A model generated the notes under the pieces. The model was given only the letters and a program-made list of their open reading frames with translations, was not told where the DNA came from and ran no database searches. Source: Ulvibacterium sp965228935 (lineage in GTDB: Bacteria; Bacteroidota; Bacteroidia; Flavobacteriales; Flavobacteriaceae). From it: 64,000 nt of DNA. Location: NCBI RefSeq assembly GCF_965228935.1, contig NZ_OZ245846.1:2790001-2854000 (forward strand). The letters are read 5' to 3'. Both the position numbers and the translations under genes were made by a program. This document shows, piece by piece, positions 53,821-62,519 of this stretch. Position 1 is the first letter of the stretch; each line of letters begins with the position of its first letter.

Positions 53821-55152
53821 CTATAAGAGACCGCGCGCCTTTATTTCTAAATATTTGTTGATGGTATTAATGGTGAGGTCCTCGGGCTTGGTCAGGATGG
53901 TTTGTATACCATGCCGTTGCAATTCCTTCTGCATTAGCCGTTTTTCTAGGGAAAACTTTTCGGCTATGGTCTTATGGTAAATGGCCTGCAGGTCTTCAGC
54001 ATCGGTTGCTATAAGTTCCTCCAGTTCCGTGTTCTCAAAAAATACCACTACCAATACATGATGTTTTGCCATGCCCAAAAGAAAGGGTAATTGCCGCTTA
54101 AGTGCGGAAATATGCTCAAAGTTCGTGTAAAGGAGCAATAAACTTCTATGGGTCACCTTTCGTTTTACATGTGCATAAAGCAATCCAAAATCGGAATCGG
54201 TAAATTCGGTCGTGATGTTGTATAGTTTTTCCAGAATGGTATTGAGATGGGTAATCTTCTGTAGCGCAGGGACGAAGGATTCTATGTTCTTGGAAAAAGT
54301 AAGCATCCCCGTTTTGTCGTTTCTTTTTAAGGCTACATTGGAAAAGGCCAAGGTTGCATTTATGGCATAGTCCAGTAACTTCAATTCGTTAAAGGGCATT
54401 TTCATTACCCGCCCCGTGTCTATCAGGGAATAAATAGGTTGTGATTTTTCGTCCTGATATTGATTTACCATCAACTGGTTATGCTTGGCGGTAGCCTTCC
54501 AATTTAGGGTTCTAAAATCATCACCCCTTACATATTCCTTTATCTGCTCAAACTCTTGGGTATGGCCGATACGGCGAATTTTTTTTAAACCGAATTCCGT
54601 CAGCTTGTTGTCTATAGCCAGAAAATCATAGCGTTGCATTTGGATAATACTTGGGTATACAGGTACCATCTGGTCCTTTTGAAAGACGAAGCGCCGCTTT
54701 ACCATTTTTAAGGGCGATGAAGCGTAAAGATTCAGGTGGCCGAACACATACTCCCCGCGATCTATAGGTCGAACCGAATATTCAAATGTTTTCCATTCCC
54801 CTTTTGTGATAGAGGTCTTATGTACAAAATCCCTTTTCTGAAATTGGACAGGGAGTTCATCAATAATGGATATATAGGTTTTAAAAGGATAATGTGTGGC
54901 AAACCGAATGCTAAGAGGATTTAATTCACTATTGGATAGTTTTTTGGGCAGCTTTCTCTGCGCCTCAAGACCCTTTGTATTGGAATAGAGCAGATAGATA
55001 TCAAACAGGAAGAGGCCCAAGAGTACCCATATAAGTAGCCATACAATAGGATAAATCCCGGGTATCCAATATGATAATACAAAACATGCAGCTAATAGGG
55101 CAAGGTATCTAAAAAATGTGTTATGTATGTAGAAGGACCTTAAAAAATGCAC
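53821..55152 (-). CDS. DUF58 domain-containing protein
   Basis: A 443-residue protein with two N-terminal membrane helices (about residues 13-52) and a DUF58 domain (GDDFRTLNWKATAKHNQLMVNQYQDEKSQPIYSLIDTGRVM, about 210-255). DUF58 proteins have a von Willebrand A-like fold and are nearly always encoded next to a MoxR ATPase, here 3 bases upstream. The metal-site Ser/Thr cluster is reduced to DTGRVM. It is the last gene of the six-gene operon that starts with SpoIIM at 59933. Confidence 0.9.
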   Translation of the reverse strand: MHFLRSFYIHNTFFRYLALLAACFVLSYWIPGIYPIVWLLIWVLLGLFLFDIYLLYSNTKGLEAQRKLPKKLSNSELNPLSIRFATHYPFKTYISIIDELPVQFQKRDFVHKTSITKGEWKTFEYSVRPIDRGEYVFGHLNLYASSPLKMVKRRFVFQKDQMVPVYPSIIQMQRYDFLAIDNKLTEFGLKKIRRIGHTQEFEQIKEYVRGDDFRTLNWKATAKHNQLMVNQYQDEKSQPIYSLIDTGRVMKMPFNELKLLDYAINATLAFSNVALKRNDKTGMLTFSKNIESFVPALQKITHLNTILEKLYNITTEFTDSDFGLLYAHVKRKVTHRSLLLLYTNFEHISALKRQLPFLLGMAKHHVLVVVFFENTELEELIATDAEDLQAIYHKTIAEKFSLEKRLMQKELQRHGIQTILTKPEDLTINTINKYLEIKARGLL

Positions 55153-55155
55153 GGC

Positions 55156-56154
55156 TTATCTGGGTATTTCAACAGATTCCATAATCATGTGTATCACGCT
55201 ATCCGTAGTCATCCCTTCCATTTCCCGTTCCGGAGTTAGGATAATCCGATGATTCAATACGGGAACCAGGGCCCTTTTTACATCTTCGGGAATAACAAAA
55301 TCCCGTCCGTTGATGGCTGCAAAGGCCTTGGCCGCATTTAAGGTAGCAATGGAGGCTCGGGGAGAACCACCCAGATACAAATGAGGATGGTTTCGTGTTT
55401 TGGTAATGATGTCGGCGATGTATTTGACTATTTTTTCCTCCACAACAATTTCCTGGATCTTGGATTTATAATCCGTCAATTGCTCAGGGGTAATAACAGG
55501 TTTTATCATCTCTTGAGGTCTTGAACCTTTACGGTTATGATGGGTCTGGATGATTTGTATTTCTTCCTCAAGAGATGGGTAAGTCACCTTTATCTTAAAG
55601 ATAAATCGATCTAGTTGTGCTTCTGGCAATGCATAAGTGCCTTCCTGTTCAATAGGGTTTTGGGTAGCCAAGACCATAAAGGGCGCCTCCATGGTATAGG
55701 TTGTGCCATCCATAGTCACCTGACGTTCCTCCATGGTCTCGAACAAAGCAGCCTGGGTCTTTGCAGGTGCACGATTAATTTCGTCAATCAGTATGATATT
55801 GGAAAAAATGGGCCCTTGCTTAAACTCGAATGCAGAGGATTTACCATTAAAGATGGATGTCCCCAGAATGTCGCTTGGCATAAGGTCCGGGGTGAATTGG
55901 ATTCGACTAAAAACGGTCTTTAAAGTTTTGGCGAAAAGTTTGGCGGTAATGGTTTTGGCAATTCCGGGAACCCCTTCTATAAGCACATGGCCATCCACCA
56001 AAAGGGACACGATCAAAAGTTCTATAAAATCCTTTTGCCCTATAATAACCTTGGAAAGTTCAGCTTTGATGTCGTCAACTGTTTTTTTTAAGTCTTCCAA
56101 CGGAATGCGGCTGTTAAAGCTAAGTTCCTCTTCGGGATTGTTAGTTTCTTCCAT
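55156..56154 (-). CDS. MoxR family AAA+ ATPase
   Basis: The 332-residue ATPase has Walker A GVPGIAKTITAK (about residues 60-71), Walker B ILIDEINRAPAKTQ, sensor 1 VLATQNPIEQEGTYALPEAQLDRF and sensor 2 GGSPRASIATLNAAKAF. MoxR ATPases act as chaperones in the assembly of DUF58/VWA partners. The gene overlaps the DUF4350 gene by 14 bases and precedes the DUF58 gene by 3 bases. Confidence 0.95.
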   Translation of the reverse strand: MEETNNPEEELSFNSRIPLEDLKKTVDDIKAELSKVIIGQKDFIELLIVSLLVDGHVLIEGVPGIAKTITAKLFAKTLKTVFSRIQFTPDLMPSDILGTSIFNGKSSAFEFKQGPIFSNIILIDEINRAPAKTQAALFETMEERQVTMDGTTYTMEAPFMVLATQNPIEQEGTYALPEAQLDRFIFKIKVTYPSLEEEIQIIQTHHNRKGSRPQEMIKPVITPEQLTDYKSKIQEIVVEEKIVKYIADIITKTRNHPHLYLGGSPRASIATLNAAKAFAAINGRDFVIPEDVKRALVPVLNHRIILTPEREMEGMTTDSVIHMIMESVEIPR

Positions 56155-57361
56155 TTGCTTTGGCTTTGAATTTTTCTATTTGGGTGTTCAATTTTTTAAG
56201 TTCGATATCGCTGATTTCTGTACGGACTTTTAGTTTTTCCATAAAGTTGAACAGTTTCTTTATTTCCTCCAGGGAATGGTTACTACGGGACGCAAGGTTG
56301 GCATAAAAGCCTTCATCCCTGTTTTGGGTGTCCAGATAAAAATGGGATCGGAGATAATCCATGAAGTAGGCCATTTTATGCTCGGCTATTTGTTTTCGTT
56401 CCCCTTTTTCAAAGTACATATCCGCGATGGTCCGGGTAAAGACCAAGGTCTGGTTTTTTAGGGGACGTATCAAGGGTATGGCCCGCTGTTTTCTTTTTCC
56501 TTCAAAAACCACATAAAAAAGGGCACCTATCAAAACTGTATAATAGGCCCATTTTAGTTCTTTGGCGCTCAAAAAAATGTGCATAGGGGAGGTAAAGACC
56601 GCTTTCCCGGCCTTATGGTGATTATCCATATAGATAGTTTGCGAACCGTTTAGGTACGATAGCAGTCCGGCCGCATACTCCTTGTTACCCTCCTTTAAAA
56701 TAAAATAATTGGTAAATGCCTTGGGAAACAGGGAGAGGACGATTTCACCCTGACCAAACTTTTGTTTAATTACATTAAATTGTGCCGTTTGGGTACTGTC
56801 GCTTTTCGATGGGATTTCAACCGTTCCCAAAACCTTGGTGCTCAATGTATCCAAAGCTTCAAAATAGGCAGCATAGCTGTCCTTATTAAAAGGGTAAGGG
56901 GAACCTTGATTTAAGCTTGGATTGACCAATTTGTGCCATTGTTGCCCGTCTTCGCCAAGACCGGCATATAGAGTTCCAATTTCTATATGTAACGTGTCCA
57001 ATAACTGTTCTTCAAAACTCCTTGCGGCCATAAATAGGCTATTGCCCTGAGCCGTCCAATCCAAAAGTGTGTTCAATTCCGTTTCCCCAAATTGGATTTG
57101 GTCGTTTACAAAAAAGTAGGTGCCCTCTACATCGGAATTGGTAGTTAAAAATTCAAAAGGAGGTATGCGAACCTGTGTGACCTTGTCCCCAAAAAAATTA
57201 ATCAGGACCTGGTTCAATACATAGGTGCCATAGGGTATTTTATGATGCTCAACATAGGAAGGAAACCAATTGATTTCCTTAGGCTTATTGTATTGCATAA
57301 GCATTAAGAGAGCTACGGTGAATACGGCGATGGCGATATATACAAACCCCTTTTTACCCAT
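56141..57361 (-). CDS. DUF4350 domain-containing membrane protein
   Basis: The 406-residue protein has a short N-terminal helix (VYIAIAVFTVALLMLM), an exposed DUF4350 domain (PYGTYVLNQVLINFFGDKV, then NTLLDWTAQGNSLFMAARSF), and a second helix (WAYYTVLIGALFYVVF, about residues 272-287). A cytoplasmic coiled-coil tail follows. DUF4350 domains resemble GATase-like folds of ABC-2-type systems. It overlaps both neighbours: MoxR by 14 bases and DUF4129 by 8. Confidence 0.87.
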   Translation of the reverse strand: MGKKGFVYIAIAVFTVALLMLMQYNKPKEINWFPSYVEHHKIPYGTYVLNQVLINFFGDKVTQVRIPPFEFLTTNSDVEGTYFFVNDQIQFGETELNTLLDWTAQGNSLFMAARSFEEQLLDTLHIEIGTLYAGLGEDGQQWHKLVNPSLNQGSPYPFNKDSYAAYFEALDTLSTKVLGTVEIPSKSDSTQTAQFNVIKQKFGQGEIVLSLFPKAFTNYFILKEGNKEYAAGLLSYLNGSQTIYMDNHHKAGKAVFTSPMHIFLSAKELKWAYYTVLIGALFYVVFEGKRKQRAIPLIRPLKNQTLVFTRTIADMYFEKGERKQIAEHKMAYFMDYLRSHFYLDTQNRDEGFYANLASRSNHSLEEIKKLFNFMEKLKVRTEISDIELKKLNTQIEKFKAKANGRN

Positions 57362-58094
57362 TTTCCAGTATTCTTTTCTTTAAGGAGGCAAAAGTAGTTT
57401 CGAGTCGGGTATACTTACCCTCGTCGATATCGAAACCTCCGTACCAGATGTAATCGTACAGTCGTGTAATGTAATCAAACGGCTGTTTCATTTCCGGTTC
57501 CTCGATTTCAGAAATGTAGTCCGCATTGGTTTTTTGAAGTTGCCATTCTATAAATTCCCCCTCACTCAGCATTTTTAAAATATGGAGGTAATAATATCGT
57601 ATCGCCAAACGATAGTCTTTTTGTTGTAGGGCATTTTGTATCAATTGCTGGATGTCCTCGTTTTTGATGATATGCTCTTCCTCGGAAAGTGTTACCAAGG
57701 ATTGATTCTTTTTGGAATAGAGCATAGACCTCGCATTGACGTTGAGAAAGAATTTAACGAGCAAAAAAAGAAGTAAGCCTAAAAGGATATAGGGTATCCA
57801 GCTGAAAAATTCGGCCAAAAAACCAGCTGCTTTTTCTACACCGAAGAGCCATTCGAAAAAATCGAGAAGTACATTGCCCAACCATACTTTTAGACCGTCC
57901 CACCAAGTAGGATCGGATTTTACGATCTCATAGTTGAAGTCTGGGTCGTTCCTATAGACCCGTAAATCCTCATCCGTGATTTCCTTGATTTCCAACAGCC
58001 CTTTATCGAAAACAATACCTGTAGAATCCTTTTGCCCCAGGGCCGAAATTATTCCTAGAAGTAAAAGGCAGCAAGAAGGCAGAAGTTTCCCCAT
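57354..58094 (-). CDS. DUF4129 domain-containing membrane protein
   Basis: The 246-residue protein has a signal peptide (LPSCCLLLLGIISALGQ), an extracytoplasmic part, a membrane helix (WIPYILLGLLLFLLVKFFLNV, about residues 94-114), and a C-terminal DUF4129 domain with RLAIRYYYLHILKMLSEGE and GKYTRLETTFASLKKRI. DUF4129 often occurs next to MoxR/DUF58 genes and in transglutaminase-linked proteins. It overlaps the next gene by 8 bases. Confidence 0.86.
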   Translation of the reverse strand: MGKLLPSCCLLLLGIISALGQKDSTGIVFDKGLLEIKEITDEDLRVYRNDPDFNYEIVKSDPTWWDGLKVWLGNVLLDFFEWLFGVEKAAGFLAEFFSWIPYILLGLLLFLLVKFFLNVNARSMLYSKKNQSLVTLSEEEHIIKNEDIQQLIQNALQQKDYRLAIRYYYLHILKMLSEGEFIEWQLQKTNADYISEIEEPEMKQPFDYITRLYDYIWYGGFDIDEGKYTRLETTFASLKKRILENG

Positions 58095-58096
58095 AC

Positions 58097-58978
58097 CTAA
58101 TTTTCAGGGGTTTTGCCCAAGTTCTGGATACGCTCGTAGGTACCGGTAAAGTTCTTCTTCTCGTTTAAGTTGAAATAAACAAAGGCAGCGGCAATAACGG
58201 AGATCAAGTTGAGCAGAAGACTGGCCAAAGTACCCAGTATATTCAACAAAATGTAGATGGGATCCACAAAATTGCCCGTCATGTTTTCGGCGTCCAATTC
58301 CCCGGAGAAAATGCCCATTTTCATCCAGCTGTAGATGGCGGCCGGTATGTTAAAGGCATAACTGGCAATACCAACGATTATTCCAATGATCAGTAGTGTA
58401 GCAAAGGTGATCCACCACTCGTCCTTGACCAGGGTAAAGCTATATCCATAAGCCTCGGTAGCCCCTTTTTGGTTAAACACCAATACGGAAAAAGAAAGTA
58501 TCAAAGGTACGTATAGGTAGACCCCCGGGATAATACACGCCATGAATCCGGCCATGATGGACAGTACCACCAAAAACCCCAATCCAATAAAACTCCATAA
58601 GGTGGCATAGACTTCCCTTTTAATCTCAATCAGATCAATACTGCCCTTCCTATTGGCATAGGACTTTATATAGTGCAAGGTCGTGGATTGGGAAATGGAA
58701 TAGACCAGTACCAGGGAAATCAAAAAAACAAAAAGGGATAACACCATTATGGCTCCGCTAAATATTTGATCGGAAGCTTCCGAGGCAATGTTAAAAAGGG
58801 GTTGAAAAGAATAGAGATAAAACCCTGAGGCTATAAGCATTACTACCAAATAAGGCCCAACTATTTTGAAATATGTGGCAAAGAAAGGCTTAAATTGACT
58901 ACGGAGAAAAGCCAAGGTATCCGATAAAATCTCACCAAGTTCCCGTTGTTTTTTAAACTCGATATAGTCATCCTTCAT
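58097..58978 (-). CDS. Six-helix membrane protein (GDPD membrane-domain-like)
   Basis: A 293-residue protein with about six hydrophobic helices in pairs and short loops (YLVVMLIASGFYLYSF, FLVVLSIMAGFMACIIPGVYLYVPLILSFSVLVF, LLNLISVIAAAFVYFNL). The ACIIPGxYL segment is typical of DUF975/GDPD-membrane-domain proteins. The N-terminus is cytoplasmic and charged. It overlaps the SpoIIM gene by 11 bases, so it is part of the MoxR cluster. No function is known. Confidence 0.75.
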   Translation of the reverse strand: MKDDYIEFKKQRELGEILSDTLAFLRSQFKPFFATYFKIVGPYLVVMLIASGFYLYSFQPLFNIASEASDQIFSGAIMVLSLFVFLISLVLVYSISQSTTLHYIKSYANRKGSIDLIEIKREVYATLWSFIGLGFLVVLSIMAGFMACIIPGVYLYVPLILSFSVLVFNQKGATEAYGYSFTLVKDEWWITFATLLIIGIIVGIASYAFNIPAAIYSWMKMGIFSGELDAENMTGNFVDPIYILLNILGTLASLLLNLISVIAAAFVYFNLNEKKNFTGTYERIQNLGKTPEN

Positions 58979-59933
58979 GGTACAGCCTTTTATGAATTTG
59001 TCTAGGATAAATAATGTAATAGAATATGATCAACGCCAATGAGCTACCAATAATGAGAACGGCAAGTAGATCCGGCATTTCGGTATGTCGGGTAACGAAT
59101 CCTTCCAGAAATCCAGCGATAATAAAGAAAGGCACCGTACTGATCATAATTTTTAGGCCATTCCTTACTCCCCTTTTAAACGATTCCAGTCGGGTGTAGG
59201 TTCCCGGGAACAACATGCCATTGGCCAAAACCAAGCCTGCGCATCCCGCTATGATAATGACCGAAATCTCTATGGTACCATGAATCCAAATGGTACGTGC
59301 AGACTCCCATAGTAGGCCCTTATCGTAAAAAAAGTATTGAAAACTACCGAGCATAATACCATTCTGAAGCATAATGATCAAGGTGCCTACCCCAAGAAAA
59401 ATCCCATAAGCAAAGGCCAGTAGGGCCACACGGATATTGTTAAGGGTAATGCCCAAGAACATGTTGAATTCGCCCATTTCCTTGTAGACCGCCATTGGGT
59501 CGCCCTTTTCGATATTTTCCAAGGTCATGTTCACATAACCGTCCCCTAAAATGGATCGGACAAAGTCCCCTTCATTAGCAGAAGAAAAAGCGCCTACCAC
59601 CACAAAAAAGGAAAAAACTAGAAATGCGATTAGCAATTCCCTATGATGGTAATAGAACATTTTGGGAAACTCGGTCTTCCAAAATTCGACAATGCGATTT
59701 TTCGGCTCCTTTTTGGTTCTGTATATCTTTTGATGTGCCTGGGATGCCAAGGAATTTAGATAGAATTCCGTATTGCTTCCCCTATAAAAGGTCTTGGCAT
59801 AACTAAGATGGTCCGTGATTTCAATGTAGAGGTCGGACAATACATCGGGCGCTATCTTCGTTTTGTTGGACAAGGCATTTTCAAAAACAGCCCATTTGTC
59901 TTTATTTTGCTTTACGAATGCCGCCTCGCGCAT
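58968..59933 (-). CDS. Stage II sporulation protein M (SpoIIM)-like membrane protein
   Basis: The ATG at 59933 gives 321 residues; a TTG three bases upstream is also open. The first ~95 residues are a cytoplasmic helical region, then five or so membrane helices with the family pattern FSSANEGDF, NNIRVALLAFAYGIFLGVGTLIIMLQNGIMLG and IWIHGTIEISVIIIAGCAGLVLANGM. Non-spore-formers carry this protein next to RDD and MoxR genes, as here. It heads the operon. Confidence 0.9.
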   Translation of the reverse strand: MREAAFVKQNKDKWAVFENALSNKTKIAPDVLSDLYIEITDHLSYAKTFYRGSNTEFYLNSLASQAHQKIYRTKKEPKNRIVEFWKTEFPKMFYYHHRELLIAFLVFSFFVVVGAFSSANEGDFVRSILGDGYVNMTLENIEKGDPMAVYKEMGEFNMFLGITLNNIRVALLAFAYGIFLGVGTLIIMLQNGIMLGSFQYFFYDKGLLWESARTIWIHGTIEISVIIIAGCAGLVLANGMLFPGTYTRLESFKRGVRNGLKIMISTVPFFIIAGFLEGFVTRHTEMPDLLAVLIIGSSLALIIFYYIIYPRQIHKRLYHEG

Positions 59934-59965
59934 CAACTTTGGGTTTACCTCAAAGAAACGAAACT

Positions 59966-60682
59966 ATGGAACAATTTCAAATAGAAACAGCCCAAAATGT
60001 AAGTATCGATCAAAATACGGCCCATCTCGGAGACCGCATGCTGGCGTACATCATCGATAGTTTTGTGATATTGGTCTATACGATACTAATGATTTGGTTA
60101 TTGTTGGCCCTTGACGTTGATTTTGCCGATATGTGGGCCCTATATCTCCTGTTAAGCTTACCCGCTTTTTTATATTATGTTCTTTTGGAAACCCTTACGG
60201 ACGGAAAGACAGTGGGCAAGAACCTAATGCACATACGTGTGGTAAAACTGGATGGATCAAAGCCCAATTTTGCCAGTTATTTTGTTCGGTGGATCTTACG
60301 GATAATCGACGTGAGTCTGAGTTCGGGAGGGGTTGCGGTACTGACCATTTTGATTCGAGGCAAGGGACAACGGGTAGGAGATATTGCCGCAGGGACAACG
60401 GTTATCAGTGAACGTAAAAAGATTTTTCTAAAGGACACCCTTCTACGCGAATTACCCCAGGATTATGTGCCAAAATTTCCACAAGTAACCGTTTTCAAGG
60501 ATAGAGAAATGCAGACCATAAAAGAGCTTTATGACACTGCGCGGATAAACGGTGATCACCAAATTATAGTTTCGCTTAGTGATAAGATCAAGGAAGTGGC
60601 CGAAATAGTAACGGATTTGAAGCCAATGGAATTCGTGGATATTGCCATTAAGGATTACAATTACTATACCCAACAGCTATAG
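59966..60682 (+). CDS. RDD family membrane protein
   Basis: The ATG at 59966 (MEQFQIETAQNVSIDQNT) gives 238 residues; the open frame before it is antisense to SpoIIM. The RDD domain spans about residues 23-150 with GDRMLAYIIDS (the Arg-Asp start), TDGKTVGKNLMHIRVV and KGQRVGDIAAGTTVI. A cytoplasmic helical tail follows. It is divergent from SpoIIM with only 32 bases between start codons, so both promoters must be embedded or nearly so. Confidence 0.92.
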   Translation: MEQFQIETAQNVSIDQNTAHLGDRMLAYIIDSFVILVYTILMIWLLLALDVDFADMWALYLLLSLPAFLYYVLLETLTDGKTVGKNLMHIRVVKLDGSKPNFASYFVRWILRIIDVSLSSGGVAVLTILIRGKGQRVGDIAAGTTVISERKKIFLKDTLLRELPQDYVPKFPQVTVFKDREMQTIKELYDTARINGDHQIIVSLSDKIKEVAEIVTDLKPMEFVDIAIKDYNYYTQQL

Positions 60683-60686
60683 CCCA

Positions 60687-61298
60687 ATGTTCTATTACAT
60701 AATCGATATTCTGGGTACCATCGCTTTTGCAATTTCCGGGGTATTGGTGGCCATGGAAAAAAAACTGGATTTGTTCGGGGTGTTCATCATCGCCTTTGTA
60801 ACCGCCGTAGGAGGAGGGACTCTAAGAGATGTGCTTATTGGCGATACCCCGGTCGTATGGATGCGCAATCCCGATTATGTCATTACCATTGCTGGATCCG
60901 TAATTTTTGCCATTCTTTTTGTAAACCAATTGAAGTATTTAAGGAAGACCCTTTTTCTTTTCGATACTATAGGAATCGGACTTTTTACAATGGTTGGGAT
61001 AGAGAAAGGAATTTCGGCCAATCTTATGCCCATTATGTGTATCTTCCTGGGGACCATTACGGCTTCTTTCGGTGGAGTGATACGTGATATCCTATGTAAC
61101 GAAATCCCCGTAATTTTTAGGAAAGAGATTTATGCTACGGCATGCATTTTTGGAGGCATCAGCTATTTTCTTTTAATTCGGTTGCCTTGGGACGGGGCCT
61201 TTTCCTATATCGCGGCGATTCTTATCATCATCATTATCCGATTATTGGCCGTACGGTTTAAAATTACTTTGCCCAACATCTACGGGAGTAAAAAGTAA
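60687..61298 (+). CDS. TRIC-type cation channel family protein (UPF0126/YicG)
   Basis: From the ATG at 60687, 4 bases after the RDD gene, the protein has 203 residues and about seven membrane helices. Two repeats carry the family motifs GGGTLRDVLIGDTPVVWMRNPDY and FGGVIRDILCNEIPVIFRKEIYA. Bacterial TRIC homologues conduct monovalent cations, chiefly K+. The close RDD spacing suggests coexpression. Confidence 0.92.
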   Translation: MFYYIIDILGTIAFAISGVLVAMEKKLDLFGVFIIAFVTAVGGGTLRDVLIGDTPVVWMRNPDYVITIAGSVIFAILFVNQLKYLRKTLFLFDTIGIGLFTMVGIEKGISANLMPIMCIFLGTITASFGGVIRDILCNEIPVIFRKEIYATACIFGGISYFLLIRLPWDGAFSYIAAILIIIIIRLLAVRFKITLPNIYGSKK

Positions 61299-61807
61299 AA
61301 TACCAAATCACAAGCACCAAAATCCAAAAAGATAATTTGCAGCTTAACTATTGAAAAATAAATGTCTATTTTGAAATCATTACTGTCGGGTTAAAGACAA
61401 AAGACCGCTGAGCTGATAGACTTAAGAGGCAAGAATTTGTTTTAAACATTTGAAAATTAAATAGTTATAATTTAGATTTAACGTGAAAATGGAAGGTAGC
61501 CCGGATATCCCAATAAGCAAGCCCCGGAACGGGATATTTTATGATAAACCCTTCCAATATTGGAATATTCTCACCTGAAAAAACTTTTACAGGACAACAG
61601 TGTTTTGAAATATGTGATTTTAATACTCGTCCTTGTTCTGCCTCCTGAAAACTATTTCCTTGGAATTTGGAATTTGTAATTTGAGTTTGAAGTTTGAAGT
61701 TTGAGTTTGGAATTTGGTGCTTCGACTTCGCTCAGCATGACATGTTTGGTTATTGAAAGTTAAGTTCTAAGTTTGAGTTTTGGAATTTGGATTTTGGGAT
61801 TTGGTAT
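61299..61807. repeat. Gene-free gap bounded by inverted TTTGG-rich repeats next to both stop codons
   Basis: The 509-base gap between two convergent genes starts with TACCAAATCACAAG (61301-61314) and CACCAAAATCCAAA (61315-61328). It ends with TTTGGATTTTGGGATTTGGT (61786-61805), an inverted copy of that sequence. Within 61650-61800 are further imperfect GGAATTTGG/GAAGTTTGAG units and CTTCGACTTCGCTCAGCATG (61720-61739), a sequence I recall as dispersed in Bacteroidota genomes. I see no gene. Confidence 0.65.
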
Positions 61808-62518
61808 CTACTCTAAAACCTCTGCCTTTTCTATATACACATTTTGAAAGGGCCAATCCCCTTTGCCTACCCTAACCTTGTTTATTTTGTCCACCACGTC
61901 CATTCCCTGGATAACTTTTCCAAAAGGTGTGTACTCGCCATCCAGATGGTATGAGCCTGGATTGGTAACTACGATAAAAAACTCATAGGGCGAGGCCAAC
62001 ATATGTGGATTGTTGATTTCGCTACTGGGCATGGATAACGTACCTCTATGATGCTTGTATCCCTTACGGGTGTCCGGTGGTAGGAGATAGCGCCCAATTT
62101 CCCGTCGTTTTTCCGGGGTGGCCTTGTCATCCGCATTGCCACCTTGGATGATGAAGTTTTTTACGATGCGGTGGAATTGGGTACCATCGAAATATCCCTT
62201 CCGGGCCAGAAAAATGAAATTGGCCTTGTGATAGGGTACATTGTCATAAAGCTGTACGGTAAAACTGCCCATACTGGTCGTTAATTTTACCTTATTCACT
62301 TTTAGATCCTTTTGGTACTCAAAGAAAAAATCGATCGCATTTTCCTCGGTCAGCAAAAATTTTTCCACTTCCTCCTTGGATGCCTTGGAATCAGTTTGTG
62401 TAGTATCCTTTTCTATGGATTCTACCTGCTGTTCGGTCTGTTTTTTAGCCCGAGAATCCCCACATCCAGCCAAAAATAGTAGTATTATTGTATGCAAAGC
62501 GATTTTTTTCAGTAGCAT
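61808..62518 (-). CDS. Cyclophilin-type peptidyl-prolyl isomerase lipoprotein
   Basis: The 236-residue protein starts with a lipoprotein signal (MLLKKIALHTIILLFLAGC). After a charged linker, the cyclophilin domain (about residues 75-235) shows FHRIVKNFIIQGGNADD and YEFFIVVTNPGSYHLDGEYTPFGKVIQGMDVVDKI. It should fold exported proteins at the envelope. A possible -7 element (TATTTTTG on the minus strand, 62548-62555) lies inside the divergent NUDIX gene. Confidence 0.93.
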   Translation of the reverse strand: MLLKKIALHTIILLFLAGCGDSRAKKQTEQQVESIEKDTTQTDSKASKEEVEKFLLTEENAIDFFFEYQKDLKVNKVKLTTSMGSFTVQLYDNVPYHKANFIFLARKGYFDGTQFHRIVKNFIIQGGNADDKATPEKRREIGRYLLPPDTRKGYKHHRGTLSMPSSEINNPHMLASPYEFFIVVTNPGSYHLDGEYTPFGKVIQGMDVVDKINKVRVGKGDWPFQNVYIEKAEVLE

Positions 62519-62519
62519 G
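62516..62519. other. Interlocked divergent start codons
   Basis: The four bases CATG hold both ATG codons: minus-strand ATG at 62516-62518 for the isomerase and plus-strand ATG at 62517-62519 for the CoA pyrophosphatase. Confidence 0.8.
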
